A stretch of DNA of 64,000 nt from contig NZ_JANIOF010000001.1 of NCBI RefSeq assembly GCF_024733555.1, positions 496,001-560,000 of the forward strand. The letters are read 5' to 3'. Position numbers and translations under genes: made by a program. The stretch is from Paenibacillus sp. SC116. GTDB lineage: Bacteria; Bacillota; Bacilli; Paenibacillales; Paenibacillaceae. Below are positions 7,621-15,461 of this stretch, in pieces. The stretch's first letter is position 1; each line of letters opens with the position of its first letter. The notes below the pieces were generated by a model that was given only the letters and a program-made list of their open reading frames with translations, did not search any database and was not told where the DNA came from.

Positions 7621-9513
7621 ATGCCTGATGAAGCTCAACCTAATACGGCTACTTCTTATACAAGGAAGGTACACGAACAAATATATAACTACTTGAATTT
7701 TAAAGATAAGCAAGATTTTGAAGATGCTCAAAAAGGGTTTATTGCACCTTTAGAAACGAAGTCTTTGAATGATAAAGGTGAGGTTGCTTGGAATTTGGAT
7801 AAAATTAAATTTCTAGACCAAGCTTCTGCACCCGAAACGGTGAATCCAAGTCTGTGGAGAAATGGACAATTACAGGCAATTACAGGTCTATTTAAAGTTG
7901 TAGATGGCGTATACCAAGTTCGAGGACAAGGATTGGCCACCACAATTTTAATCGAAGGAAAAACGGGAGTCGTTGTTTGTGATACGCAATCAACCATAGA
8001 ATCGGCAAAAGCAGTAATGGAATTGTATTATAAGCATAGACCGAATAAACCGGTAAGCGCCATAATTATTAGCTAAAGTCATATCGATCATTATGGCGGG
8101 ATTCATGGCGTCGTACAGTATGCCGATAACTCAGATATTCCTATAATAGCCCCCGAAAATTTCACAAAAGAAGCGATAAGTGAACAGGTTCTGTTAGGTA
8201 CAATTATGACCCGTCGTGCACAATATCAGGGTGGGGCTATGCTGCCCGTTGATCCTGCAGGACAAGTAAACGTTGGGATTGGGCTTGATTTAGGTGATGG
8301 CATTGTAAGTTTTAAACAACCTACTATTGAAATTGACGAGGATTTTCTTAAGATGGAGGTCGATGGTTTAACCTTTGAATTTATTTTGGCATTAAACACA
8401 GAAGCCCCTTCTGAAATGCACTTTTATGTTCACGATTACAACATTATGTTTGCATCCGAAAATGCCAATAGAACCATGCATCAACTGTATACGTTACGAG
8501 GTGCAAAACCACGAGATGCCTCAGCATGGGTGAATGCATTAGATCGCACCATTGATTTCTGCAGAAAAGTAGAGGTCGAGGCTTTACTTATGATCCATGC
8601 TTGGCCTGCATTCGGTAAGGAAAATGCTTTGCATCATTTGAAAATGCAGCGTGATATGTACAAATATATGCATGATCAAACTGTACGCCTAGCTAATCAT
8701 GGATATACGATGGATGAAATCGCGGAGACCATAAAACTCCCAGACAAGCTGAATAAGTATTGGGGCAATAGAGGCTATTATGGAACGCTAAAACATAATG
8801 TCAAAGCGATATACAATTTTTATTTGGGCTACTATAGCGGTAATCCATCAGATTTAGATTCATTGCCGCAGGTGGAATCCGGCCATAAGTATGTGCAGTA
8901 TATGGGTGGCGCTTCTAATGTACTGAAACAAGCAAAAGTGGATTATGAAAATGGGGAGTACCGTTGGGTTGCTCAAGTCTTAAAACATATAGTAATGTCT
9001 GATCCTAATGATGAGGAAGCTAAAAGATTATTGGCAGATGCCCTTGAACAATTAGGATTCCAAGCAGAATCTGCAATTTGGCGTAACGTATATCTCGCTG
9101 GTTCTTATGAGTTAAGACATGGCGTAAATGCAGGAACAAAAAATACATCTAAGATGTTAGACGATGTACCAGTCGATGACTTCTTCAAGCTGTTGGCAGT
9201 CAAGTTAAATGGGCCTAAAGCAGAGGGAGTAAACATAACGATGAGTGTAACTTTTTCAGATACGAACCAAGCGTATGCGGTGTATCTAGAAAATAGTGTG
9301 TTGACATATAAAGAAGGTATAGTGGAGGATAAACCAAATGTAGTCTTATCTATCGACAAAACCGCGTTTTATAAAATGGGCAGTGGGCAACTTTCACCGG
9401 ATCAAGCACTAGGCGATGGCCAGTTGGAGTTATCTGGTGATGCTAATAAACTGAATGAGTTTTTAGACCTTCTGGATACATTCGATATTTGGTCCAACAT
9501 CGTGACTCCTTAA
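7621..9513 (+). pseudogene. Alkylsulfatase (SdsA1-like MBL-fold), interrupted by one in-frame stop
   Basis: The frame reads as one 630-residue protein except for a TAA at 8074-8076. The N-terminal part (to IIIS) and the part after the stop (SHIDHYGGIHGVVQYADN onward) are in the same frame, and the stop sits where the first His of the metal motif (T/S)HSHxDH belongs. Downstream come the MBL-fold remainder, the helical dimerisation domain (HDYNIMFASENANRTMHQLYTLRGAKPRDA is typical) and a C-terminal SCP2-like domain. Family members cleave primary alkyl sulfates such as SDS. A GGAGG lies before the ATG at 7621. The ATG at 8206 looks like a start only because it follows the stop. It is either a recent pseudogene or a sequencing error; a fragment from 8206 would lack the metal site. 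Confidence 0.85.
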
Positions 9514-9524
9514 TGAAAAAAACG

Positions 9525-9550
9525 AAGCCGCGGATTTCGCGGCTTTTTTA
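9525..9550. terminator. Bidirectional terminator
   Basis: AAGCCGCG-gattt-CGCGGCTT stem, with T-run to the right and A-run to the left, between convergent genes. Confidence 0.85.
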
Positions 9551-9557
9551 TATAACA

Positions 9558-10118
9558 TTAATCGTAATCGCGCCCAAGCTGATTAGCACGCTCCAGCAAA
9601 CTTTCAATATGCTGCTTGGATTCTGAAAGGGTATCGTACAACAGCTCAACCCTAGATTCCTTCACTCGAGCATAGCCAGAAACCAAAACATTAAGATAGT
9701 GAGTAAGTACTTCCTCACGCTTATATTTCGCCATGTGAGCTTGATCTCCACCGGTTAGACAGATCCAAATAACCTTTTTCTCTCCCATCTTTCCATAGAT
9801 CCCTACATTCCATATTTTATCCAAATAGGCTTTGAGCATCGAAGGTACGCTGTATTGCCATAACGGAAATACAAAAACAAGCGTGTCTGCATCCGTAATC
9901 CGATCCATTTCCTTTTGTACCTGAGGAGAGAATATCTTGTCAGGATTCATCCAATCTTTTTCATCTTCAACGGTATAAATAGGATCGAAGCCATCGTGGT
10001 CCAAGTGCAGCAAATCGACTTCGTGCTTGTTTTGCTTCATGCCTTCGACAAAACGCTCCATCACAGCATATGTGAGAGAATCTTTGCGGGGGTGAGTGAC
10101 GGTAACAAGAGCTTTCAT
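9558..10118 (-). CDS. NAD(P)H oxidoreductase, flavodoxin-like fold (YwrO/KefF/MdaB type)
   Basis: 186 residues. The first strand MKALVTVTHPRKDSLTYAVMERF is the FMN phosphate loop region, DTLVFVFPLWQYSVPSMLKAYLDKIWNVG is the family's hallmark (quinone binding and FMN contact), and WICLTGGD is the next FMN loop. Such enzymes reduce quinones, nitro compounds or azo dyes with NAD(P)H and counter electrophile stress. AAGGAAGG precedes the ATG. The region upstream (10234-10289) holds repeated GTAC-containing palindromes that may be operators of an electrophile-sensing HxlR-type regulator, but no such regulator is encoded next to it. Confidence 0.85.
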   Translation of the reverse strand: MKALVTVTHPRKDSLTYAVMERFVEGMKQNKHEVDLLHLDHDGFDPIYTVEDEKDWMNPDKIFSPQVQKEMDRITDADTLVFVFPLWQYSVPSMLKAYLDKIWNVGIYGKMGEKKVIWICLTGGDQAHMAKYKREEVLTHYLNVLVSGYARVKESRVELLYDTLSESKQHIESLLERANQLGRDYD

Positions 10119-10233
10119 AGGCTAACGACCTTCCTTTGCATCATATTCCCGGCGGATTTTATGATTGATCATACGAAGTGGCATTCATTGACCGGTTACA
10201 GATGCTATTGTGCAGGTTATTGAATTTATTGTG

Positions 10234-10289
10234 AAGTACGTACTTAAAAGTACTGTAGGCACTTCTAGGTGCTTTAGGTACTTTAAAGT
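10234..10289. promoter_or_regulatory. Cluster of AAGTAC/GTACTT palindromes, possible operators
   Basis: AAGTACGTACTT (10234-10245), AAAAGTACT just after it and GGTACTTTAAAG near 10278 lie between the divergent oxidoreductase and stalk-domain genes. HxlR/YodB-type repressors often bind GTAC-containing inverted repeats before quinone reductase genes; this assignment is inference. Confidence 0.4.
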
Positions 10290-10404
10290 TCTATAGTATT
10301 TGATGCTATTTTGTAGATAGTCTGTCTAATGTATAGAAACTTTTGTGTATGAAAATACGTCTATATATACAAATACATATAAAACACTAACCCGGAGGTA
10401 CGTT

Positions 10405-11307
10405 ATGAAGAAAAGCTTACTTAGTATTATGGCAGCAGCGCTTGTCTGGGGAACAATTTCAGCGGGGTCAGTTGTACAAGCATCTGGTCTACAACCATCT
10501 CCAGAGGTCTTTATCGACAGTACACGGCAGGACGATGTCTTAACGTTAGAGGGCCGAACGCTCGTGCAATTGGTTGCGTTTAATGACCCTACATGGGTAA
10601 ATTACTCCTATGATAAAAAGAAAAAGACGATAAATATTACGAATAAAGCTAAATCAATCGACATCCAGCTTACCGCTGATAAGAAAGAGGCTTTGGTCAA
10701 TGGAAATAAAAAAACGCTGGACGTTCCAGTAACGATCCGTAACGGACGTACCTATGTACCACTTCGTTTTTTGTCTGAACAACTAGGGGGCAGCGTTTAT
10801 TACCATAAGCAGAGCAAAAATACGATTGTTCAAACCCCTTCCCGGATGAAGCAAGTCGAAACGCTAATGAGTGGGGACTTGGCTGATGCTCGACGGATTG
10901 CGACTTCGTTACCAGTTTTGCGTGAGAAGGGCGCGTTAGAGTGGACTGGTGAAGGGTTTACTAGCCGCTATATTTTCCCTGAGGGTGAGTCATTACGATT
11001 CATTAGAGAGTATAAAGGACTGAGGGAATATATTGAATTCAATGAACATGGTTTTGCCGAAGTAAAATGGGCGAAAGATATGTACGATTCGTCTGACACT
11101 AAAAACCGCGAGTGGGGGACAAAGCCAGCGGCATTTGGAAACTCCGTGTACTTTACTGATATTTTGATGATGGATACCACCGAATACGGAAAAATTAACA
11201 GCTCCGGTGACGAAACGCAACTTGGACGTATTGACAGGTCTCAACCGGAAAATAAAAATAAGATTATCGTCCCAATCGAAGGTGAAAAACGAAAGGATGC
11301 CAAGTAA
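10405..11307 (+). CDS. Secreted protein with copper amine oxidase N-terminal-like (stalk) domain
   Basis: 300 residues. A clear signal peptide (KK, a hydrophobic run, cleavage near VQA-SG at residue 26) is followed by a stalk domain of about 100 residues. It has the family's typical repeats GRTLVQL and GRTYVPLRFLSEQLGGSVYY; this domain (copper amine oxidase N-terminal-like, PF07833) is abundant in Paenibacillus surface proteins. The C-terminal 150 residues are unassigned. The open frame begins at 10345, but CGGAGGT lies 7 bp before the ATG at 10405 and the signal peptide starts there. Location is outside the membrane; the ligand is unknown. It stands alone between a regulatory-looking region and a terminator. 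Confidence 0.8.
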   Translation: MKKSLLSIMAAALVWGTISAGSVVQASGLQPSPEVFIDSTRQDDVLTLEGRTLVQLVAFNDPTWVNYSYDKKKKTINITNKAKSIDIQLTADKKEALVNGNKKTLDVPVTIRNGRTYVPLRFLSEQLGGSVYYHKQSKNTIVQTPSRMKQVETLMSGDLADARRIATSLPVLREKGALEWTGEGFTSRYIFPEGESLRFIREYKGLREYIEFNEHGFAEVKWAKDMYDSSDTKNREWGTKPAAFGNSVYFTDILMMDTTEYGKINSSGDETQLGRIDRSQPENKNKIIVPIEGEKRKDAK

Positions 11308-11322
11308 ATATCGGCAGCACAG

Positions 11323-11363
11323 TAAAAAAGTCGACTCCTTATCCAGGAAATCGACTTTTTTAC
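11323..11363. terminator. Bidirectional terminator
   Basis: TAAAAAAGTCGA pairs with TCGACTTTTTTA around a 15-base loop, between the convergent stalk-domain and VOC genes. Confidence 0.8.
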
Positions 11364-11382
11364 ATTTAAATTTCTTTTGGTA

Positions 11383-11769
11383 TTACGATTTAAAATAGAC
11401 GATTTCCCAAAGGTGTCCATCGGGATCTTTAAAGTACCCGGTATAGCCCCAATCATATTCTATAGCCTCCGTAGGTATTGTACCTCCAGCTTCTTTAGCC
11501 TTGTTTAAGATAGAATCTACTTCTTCTTTGGAGTCAGCGCTATGGCTAAGACTAATTGCAGAATGCCTCTCAGTTGTGCTTGATTGATTAGCTGATTTAT
11601 CGAATTCATGCCTTAGATAGAGCACTAATGATAAATCACCCTCCAATTGAAAAAGGATATGATCTCCTCCAAGGGTAATGTCGCTCAAACCTAATCCATA
11701 TCTATAAAAAGCTAACGATTTATCTAAATCGTCTACTGCAAGTGTAATAATAGAAACCCGTGGTTTCAT
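11383..11769 (-). CDS. VOC family (glyoxalase/bleomycin resistance-like) protein
   Basis: 128 residues, one full vicinal oxygen chelate unit. It opens with SIITLAVDDLDKSLAFYRYGLGL and ends with GYFKDPDGHLWEIVYF, the two hallmarks of the fold. Such proteins bind a metal or a small ligand as dimers; the substrate cannot be read from the sequence. TAGGAGTGG precedes the ATG. It stands alone; the 259 bp to the next gene on the right are AT-rich with no clear signal. Confidence 0.85.
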   Translation of the reverse strand: MKPRVSIITLAVDDLDKSLAFYRYGLGLSDITLGGDHILFQLEGDLSLVLYLRHEFDKSANQSSTTERHSAISLSHSADSKEEVDSILNKAKEAGGTIPTEAIEYDWGYTGYFKDPDGHLWEIVYFKS

Positions 11770-12028
11770 CTGTATCCACTCCTATCTAAATATTATCAGT
11801 AGATAATTTTCCTCCTAGGGGGAAGTTTTTCGCAAGTTAATATAATCGTCTAGACTAAAGCATTATTTTATCGTTATATAATAACACAGCACTGATTATA
11901 TAGCTTGCCTACAATCGAACTAGACTAAATGCTTGTACAAATTCGTAGTAGAACCATTGACAACTGTTTTACTGTAATCGCTTACGTCCTATTCACTCTA
12001 ATTGGACTTATCAGAAGGGGAGAAACCT

Positions 12029-13087
12029 ATGAATGTTGTACAGCTTCCGGTATTCAATCCACCACTTAAAGGATTTTTACGGTGGGCTTATACGCTTTCG
12101 ATTACCAGTGGCCACGAAGAATCGCTTCCTTGGTATTACAGCAACTTTATCCAATGGTCTTGCACAAAAAAAATTCTAGATGGCGACAGGCAATTCTATG
12201 TCGATTTTTTCAGGGGCAAGCCCAACGAACTCAATTTCAACAACCCATTTCTACTAACATGCTCCGTCAACTATTCGATTTTGGACAGTTTGGCATTAGA
12301 TGATTGGCCTAAATTTTTCGCGGATCAAATTCGCAATGGCTACTACTGTATCGTATTTTTAGACGAATCAAAGCTATCGACAGCGGCCTGTTATCAAAAA
12401 CATCCTTTCCCTCATCATCTTTTTATATATGGCTTCGATTGGGACCAAAGCATTTTTTATGTTTCCATGTTCGACAATAAAGAAGTTTACCGCAATCTGC
12501 AAATTTCGTTCCAAGAGTTTGAGGATGCTATTGACTCCATGCGACAGCTTCTTAAGGAAAACTACACAGCCGATCATCATACGTATTTTTATAAATACGA
12601 GCCGCATTTTCCTTATCCTTTTGATACAACATCCGTGATCGATCAACTTCAAGATTATTTACATGGGGAGACCCATTTAAACCGAATCAATTATAATTTT
12701 GACAATGAAGAAGCCTACGGAATTAAGGTGTATGACTATTTGCAGATGTACTTTGATGCCGCAGAGAAAAACGATCCTCGACTCAAAGATCCAAACAATT
12801 TGAGGCATCTTCATGTAATCTGGGAGCACAAAAAAATGATGAGTGATCGAATCGGATATATGGTGGAAAAGGGAATCATCCCGTACGATGAAGAACTTGT
12901 CGAGGGATATAAGGATATAACAAAAAGGGCAATGAAATTGAGGGATCAATACATTCGTCATAAAATTCGCGAAGACAAAAAAATGTTCGAAACGGTGAAA
13001 TTACGGCTCGACCAATTTAAAAATGAAGAGCTTGCTCTGCTGCAAAAACTGACTACCATGCTTGATAAAAATTTAGTCGTCACCTGA
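12029..13087 (+). CDS. Hypothetical protein, possible BtrH-N-terminal/C39-like domain
   Basis: 352 residues, soluble. The N-terminal half has NNPFLLTCSVNYSILDSL, a Cys in a context faintly recalling cysteine-peptidase-like BtrH N-terminal domains found near peptide biosynthesis genes in Bacillales; HHLFIYGFDWDQSIFYVSMFDN fits the later strands and His of that fold. The C-terminal 120 residues are helical and charged. The assignment is tentative and no catalytic triad can be asserted. The frame opens with TTG at 12002, but AAGGGGAGAAA lies just before the ATG at 12029, which is preferred. No operon partners: the DinB gene starts 97 bp later with its own spacing. Confidence 0.6.
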   Translation: MNVVQLPVFNPPLKGFLRWAYTLSITSGHEESLPWYYSNFIQWSCTKKILDGDRQFYVDFFRGKPNELNFNNPFLLTCSVNYSILDSLALDDWPKFFADQIRNGYYCIVFLDESKLSTAACYQKHPFPHHLFIYGFDWDQSIFYVSMFDNKEVYRNLQISFQEFEDAIDSMRQLLKENYTADHHTYFYKYEPHFPYPFDTTSVIDQLQDYLHGETHLNRINYNFDNEEAYGIKVYDYLQMYFDAAEKNDPRLKDPNNLRHLHVIWEHKKMMSDRIGYMVEKGIIPYDEELVEGYKDITKRAMKLRDQYIRHKIREDKKMFETVKLRLDQFKNEELALLQKLTTMLDKNLVVT

Positions 13088-13183
13088 TGAACGATGTACA
13101 GGTACTAGCGGGATGAACATACTATTGATGGGTTAGACGCATAATTGCCCTTTAACTGCGTGCTTCCCCGATAGAAACGGGGA

Positions 13184-13702
13184 ATGACATTGAAAACGTA
13201 TATGCTGCAGCAATTTGACTACCATGTTTGGGCAAACCAGCAAGTTTGCAATTATTTAAAGAACCTTCCCGATGCGGTGTACCGACAGAAAGTCGATAGT
13301 GATTTTCCAACGATATACGATACGCTCGTTCATATGTATGTAGTCGATCGAGGTTGGCTGTCTTTTCTGAGGGCAGGTGTTGCATCTGATATGTTCGAAG
13401 AACATGTGGAACACTTGAAAAGTTCCATTGACAGTATCTCGGCAGAGACCAAAGGCAGGAGTATCGAAGAACTAGGTCAGATGCAAGAGGAGTTAGCGGT
13501 TCGGTTTCGCGCATTCATTGAGCAGCTTGATGACATAGAAGTTATACATCCATCCGGTACATTTCAGGCCAGATGCGTGGACTATATCCAACATGTGGTG
13601 AACCATGGAACTTATCATCGTGGTAACATAACTACCATGCTTAGGCAATTAGGTCATCTTGATACGTCGACATGTATCAAGTTCAAGCAAGCCATTAGTT
13701 AA
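13184..13702 (+). CDS. DinB family metal-binding protein
   Basis: 172 residues, a four-helix DinB/YfiT-type bundle. It has the three expected metal ligands: a His in TLVHMYVVDRGW and two in HVVNHGTYHRGNI (HxxxH near residue 145). DinB-like enzymes in Bacillales include thiol-transferases using bacillithiol and many uncharacterised members. The ribosome binding site is poor (GGGGA close to the ATG), so the start is moderately sure. It is followed by a strong terminator shared with the convergent WYL regulator. Confidence 0.8.
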   Translation: MTLKTYMLQQFDYHVWANQQVCNYLKNLPDAVYRQKVDSDFPTIYDTLVHMYVVDRGWLSFLRAGVASDMFEEHVEHLKSSIDSISAETKGRSIEELGQMQEELAVRFRAFIEQLDDIEVIHPSGTFQARCVDYIQHVVNHGTYHRGNITTMLRQLGHLDTSTCIKFKQAIS

Positions 13703-13711
13703 CCACAATAA

Positions 13712-13752
13712 AAGCAGGACAGAGACCCAAAGATCAATTTCTGTCCTGCTTC
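13712..13752. terminator. Bidirectional terminator
   Basis: AAGCAGGACAGA pairs with TCTGTCCTGCTT around a 14-base loop, between convergent genes. Confidence 0.85.
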
Positions 13753-13762
13753 TTCATGCAAT

Positions 13763-14701
13763 TTATAAGTTTTGATAATGTGCTAGAAGATTTTTTATTC
13801 TTACTTGGATCAATTGTTTTAGTGATTCAGGTTTCACAGAAACAACATATTGACCATATCTCATAAAGTAGTCCGCCAAAAACAACTCTTCCCCGGGGTT
13901 ATAGCACCCCTTAATTACTGTCTTATTACCTACTTCTAAGCGCATAGAAGGGTAATGTTCTTTATCAAAAATATCCTTCGCTTGCTCTAAAACTTCTACT
14001 TCAAAGGGAATACGCTCCTCAGATTGATACATTTCTAATGAACGACGAATGAGTTCATCAACAGAAAAGGGAGATTCGCTGTTTGCTTCTTCTATAGAAG
14101 TGATTCTATCGCATCGAAATACTCTAAATTGATTTGTAGTTAACTCGATCCCAGCCGCATACCATTGCCCGAATTTAGCGGAAATTTTGAAAAACTGTAC
14201 CTCGTATCTCTTTGTCTGGTGCTGTTTCACATATTGAATTGTACAGTTACTTTTATTAAGAATACTTCTTAATATATTATCTAAAAAGTGACTGACATTA
14301 CGGTGTTGGGACATTTCAAATTGCAGTACTTTTTTCATTTTGTGAATTTGCTCGATTTGTTTTTTGGAAAGGCAGTTCTCAAACTTTTCATTCAGTTTAT
14401 GGACACGCAAATGAAAAGGCGTGGATTGATAGGATTCTAACGTCAACATGGCAAAATACAATGCATACACTTCATCGATCGTAAAGGTAATAGGGGATAG
14501 CAACCTGTTTTTTAAAATACCATAGCGTCCATATCTGCCATGTTCCGAAAAAATAGGCATCCCTAATTGCTCTAACGAGCTAATATCACGTAAAGCCGTG
14601 CTTTTTGAAATATTGTATTTATCCATGATATCACTTAAGTTAAAAGACTCTCGACCATTTAAGAAACGTATCATGTCATTTAATCGTTCCGATTTCTTCA
14701 T
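13763..14701 (-). CDS. HTH (DeoR/YafY type) regulator with WYL domain
   Basis: 312 residues. N-terminal winged helix (MKKSERLNDMIRFLNGRESFNLSDIMDKYNISKSTALRDISSLEQLGMPI) and, from about residue 145, a WYL-type ligand-binding domain (YVKQHQTKRYEVQFFKISAKFGQWYAAGIE, then FRVFRCDRI) and a WCX-type C-terminus. YafY-like regulators usually control the adjacent divergent gene, here the PhnB-like VOC gene at 14812. The 110-bp space between them holds two inverted repeats (14720-14778) that are candidate binding sites. The effector is unknown. Confidence 0.85.
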   Translation of the reverse strand: MKKSERLNDMIRFLNGRESFNLSDIMDKYNISKSTALRDISSLEQLGMPIFSEHGRYGRYGILKNRLLSPITFTIDEVYALYFAMLTLESYQSTPFHLRVHKLNEKFENCLSKKQIEQIHKMKKVLQFEMSQHRNVSHFLDNILRSILNKSNCTIQYVKQHQTKRYEVQFFKISAKFGQWYAAGIELTTNQFRVFRCDRITSIEEANSESPFSVDELIRRSLEMYQSEERIPFEVEVLEQAKDIFDKEHYPSMRLEVGNKTVIKGCYNPGEELFLADYFMRYGQYVVSVKPESLKQLIQVRIKNLLAHYQNL

Positions 14702-14719
14702 CGTAACCCCTCATATAAT

Positions 14720-14778
14720 GGTGTCATCTTTTGATACCTTTACATATTACAATAAGCTCAAGGTATGCATCAAATACC
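14720..14778. promoter_or_regulatory. Two inverted repeats between the WYL regulator and VOC gene
   Basis: GGTGTCA-tctt-TTGATACC (14720-14738) and GGTAT-gcatcaa-ATACC (14762-14778) share the GGTRT/AYACC half-site. Their centres lie about 41 bp apart, about four helical turns. Candidate operators for the divergent WYL regulator. Confidence 0.5.
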
Positions 14779-14811
14779 CTAATATCACGACTCAAAAAGG
14801 AGACTTAAACG

Positions 14812-15261
14812 ATGAGTGCCACACTAGAAGCAGCTATTTTCTTATCGATGAATGGCAGAGCAAAAGAAGCAATCGATTTTTACAAAAAGCATTTCAACGC
14901 AGAGCAATTGTTGCTTGTTACGTATGAAGACATGGCGAAACGCGACCGCTCGATGCAGCTTACGGATGAAAATAAGAATCATATAACTCACTCCGTACTA
15001 TCCATCGGAAAAACAAAAGTAATGCTGGCTGAAGATACAATGGATGTAAAAGAAAGCTATCGCGTTGGCAACAACACTTCATTATGTATTCAAAGTGCAG
15101 ACGTAGAAGAAATCACACGTTTTTATACGAGTTTGCTTACCGATGACAGGGTGAGAATCATTGTGCCTTTAGCTAGAAATATATTCAGCGAAGCATACGG
15201 TATTATTGAAGACCCGTTTGGGATTCAAATACAACTTATGTATGATGAGCGATTACGATAA
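14812..15261 (+). CDS. PhnB-like VOC family protein
   Basis: 149 residues. It opens with AAIFLSMNGRAKEAIDFYKKHFNAEQL and ends in AYGIIEDPFGIQIQLMYD, the pattern of the PhnB/3-demethylubiquinone methyltransferase-like branch of VOC proteins. AAAGGAGA lies before the ATG. The His metal ligands typical of active glyoxalases are not evident, so it may bind rather than convert a ligand. Transcribed divergently from the WYL regulator, which probably controls it. Confidence 0.8.
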   Translation: MSATLEAAIFLSMNGRAKEAIDFYKKHFNAEQLLLVTYEDMAKRDRSMQLTDENKNHITHSVLSIGKTKVMLAEDTMDVKESYRVGNNTSLCIQSADVEEITRFYTSLLTDDRVRIIVPLARNIFSEAYGIIEDPFGIQIQLMYDERLR

Positions 15262-15283
15262 ACATATAGTGCTGAAAAGAATG

Positions 15284-15320
15284 ACAACCATGTCTATTGT
15301 GATGTGGTTGTTTATTTATT
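15284..15320 (+). terminator. Hairpin, probable terminator
   Basis: ACAACCA and TGGTTGT pair around a 14-base loop, followed by TTATTTATT; moderate quality. Confidence 0.5.
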
Positions 15321-15397
15321 ATGACTGACATAGGGAATTACCTTTGTTACTATCATTAATCGTTTCGATGTGAAAAAATAATAAGTAGCCATTTGGT

Positions 15398-15419
15398 AAC
15401 CTTTTGTATCATTAACGAC
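15398..15419 (+). promoter_or_regulatory. Candidate ECF-type promoter
   Basis: TGGTAAC (AAC at 15398-15400) is followed after 15 bp by CGAC (15416-15419). AAC..CG with about 16 bp between is the layout used by ECF sigma factors in Bacillales, which often drive their own gene. Use of this promoter would start the transcript after 15393 and so favour the start at 15462. Confidence 0.35.
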
Positions 15420-15461
15420 ACTTTACTTATAGATAAAATGTTAAAGGAGGTTGAAAAGAAA

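Noticed and set aside
8206..9513. Separate gene beginning at the ATG at 8206
   Set aside because: The codons between the TAA at 8074 and 8206 continue the alkylsulfatase in the same frame, so this ATG is internal; there is no ribosome site before it.
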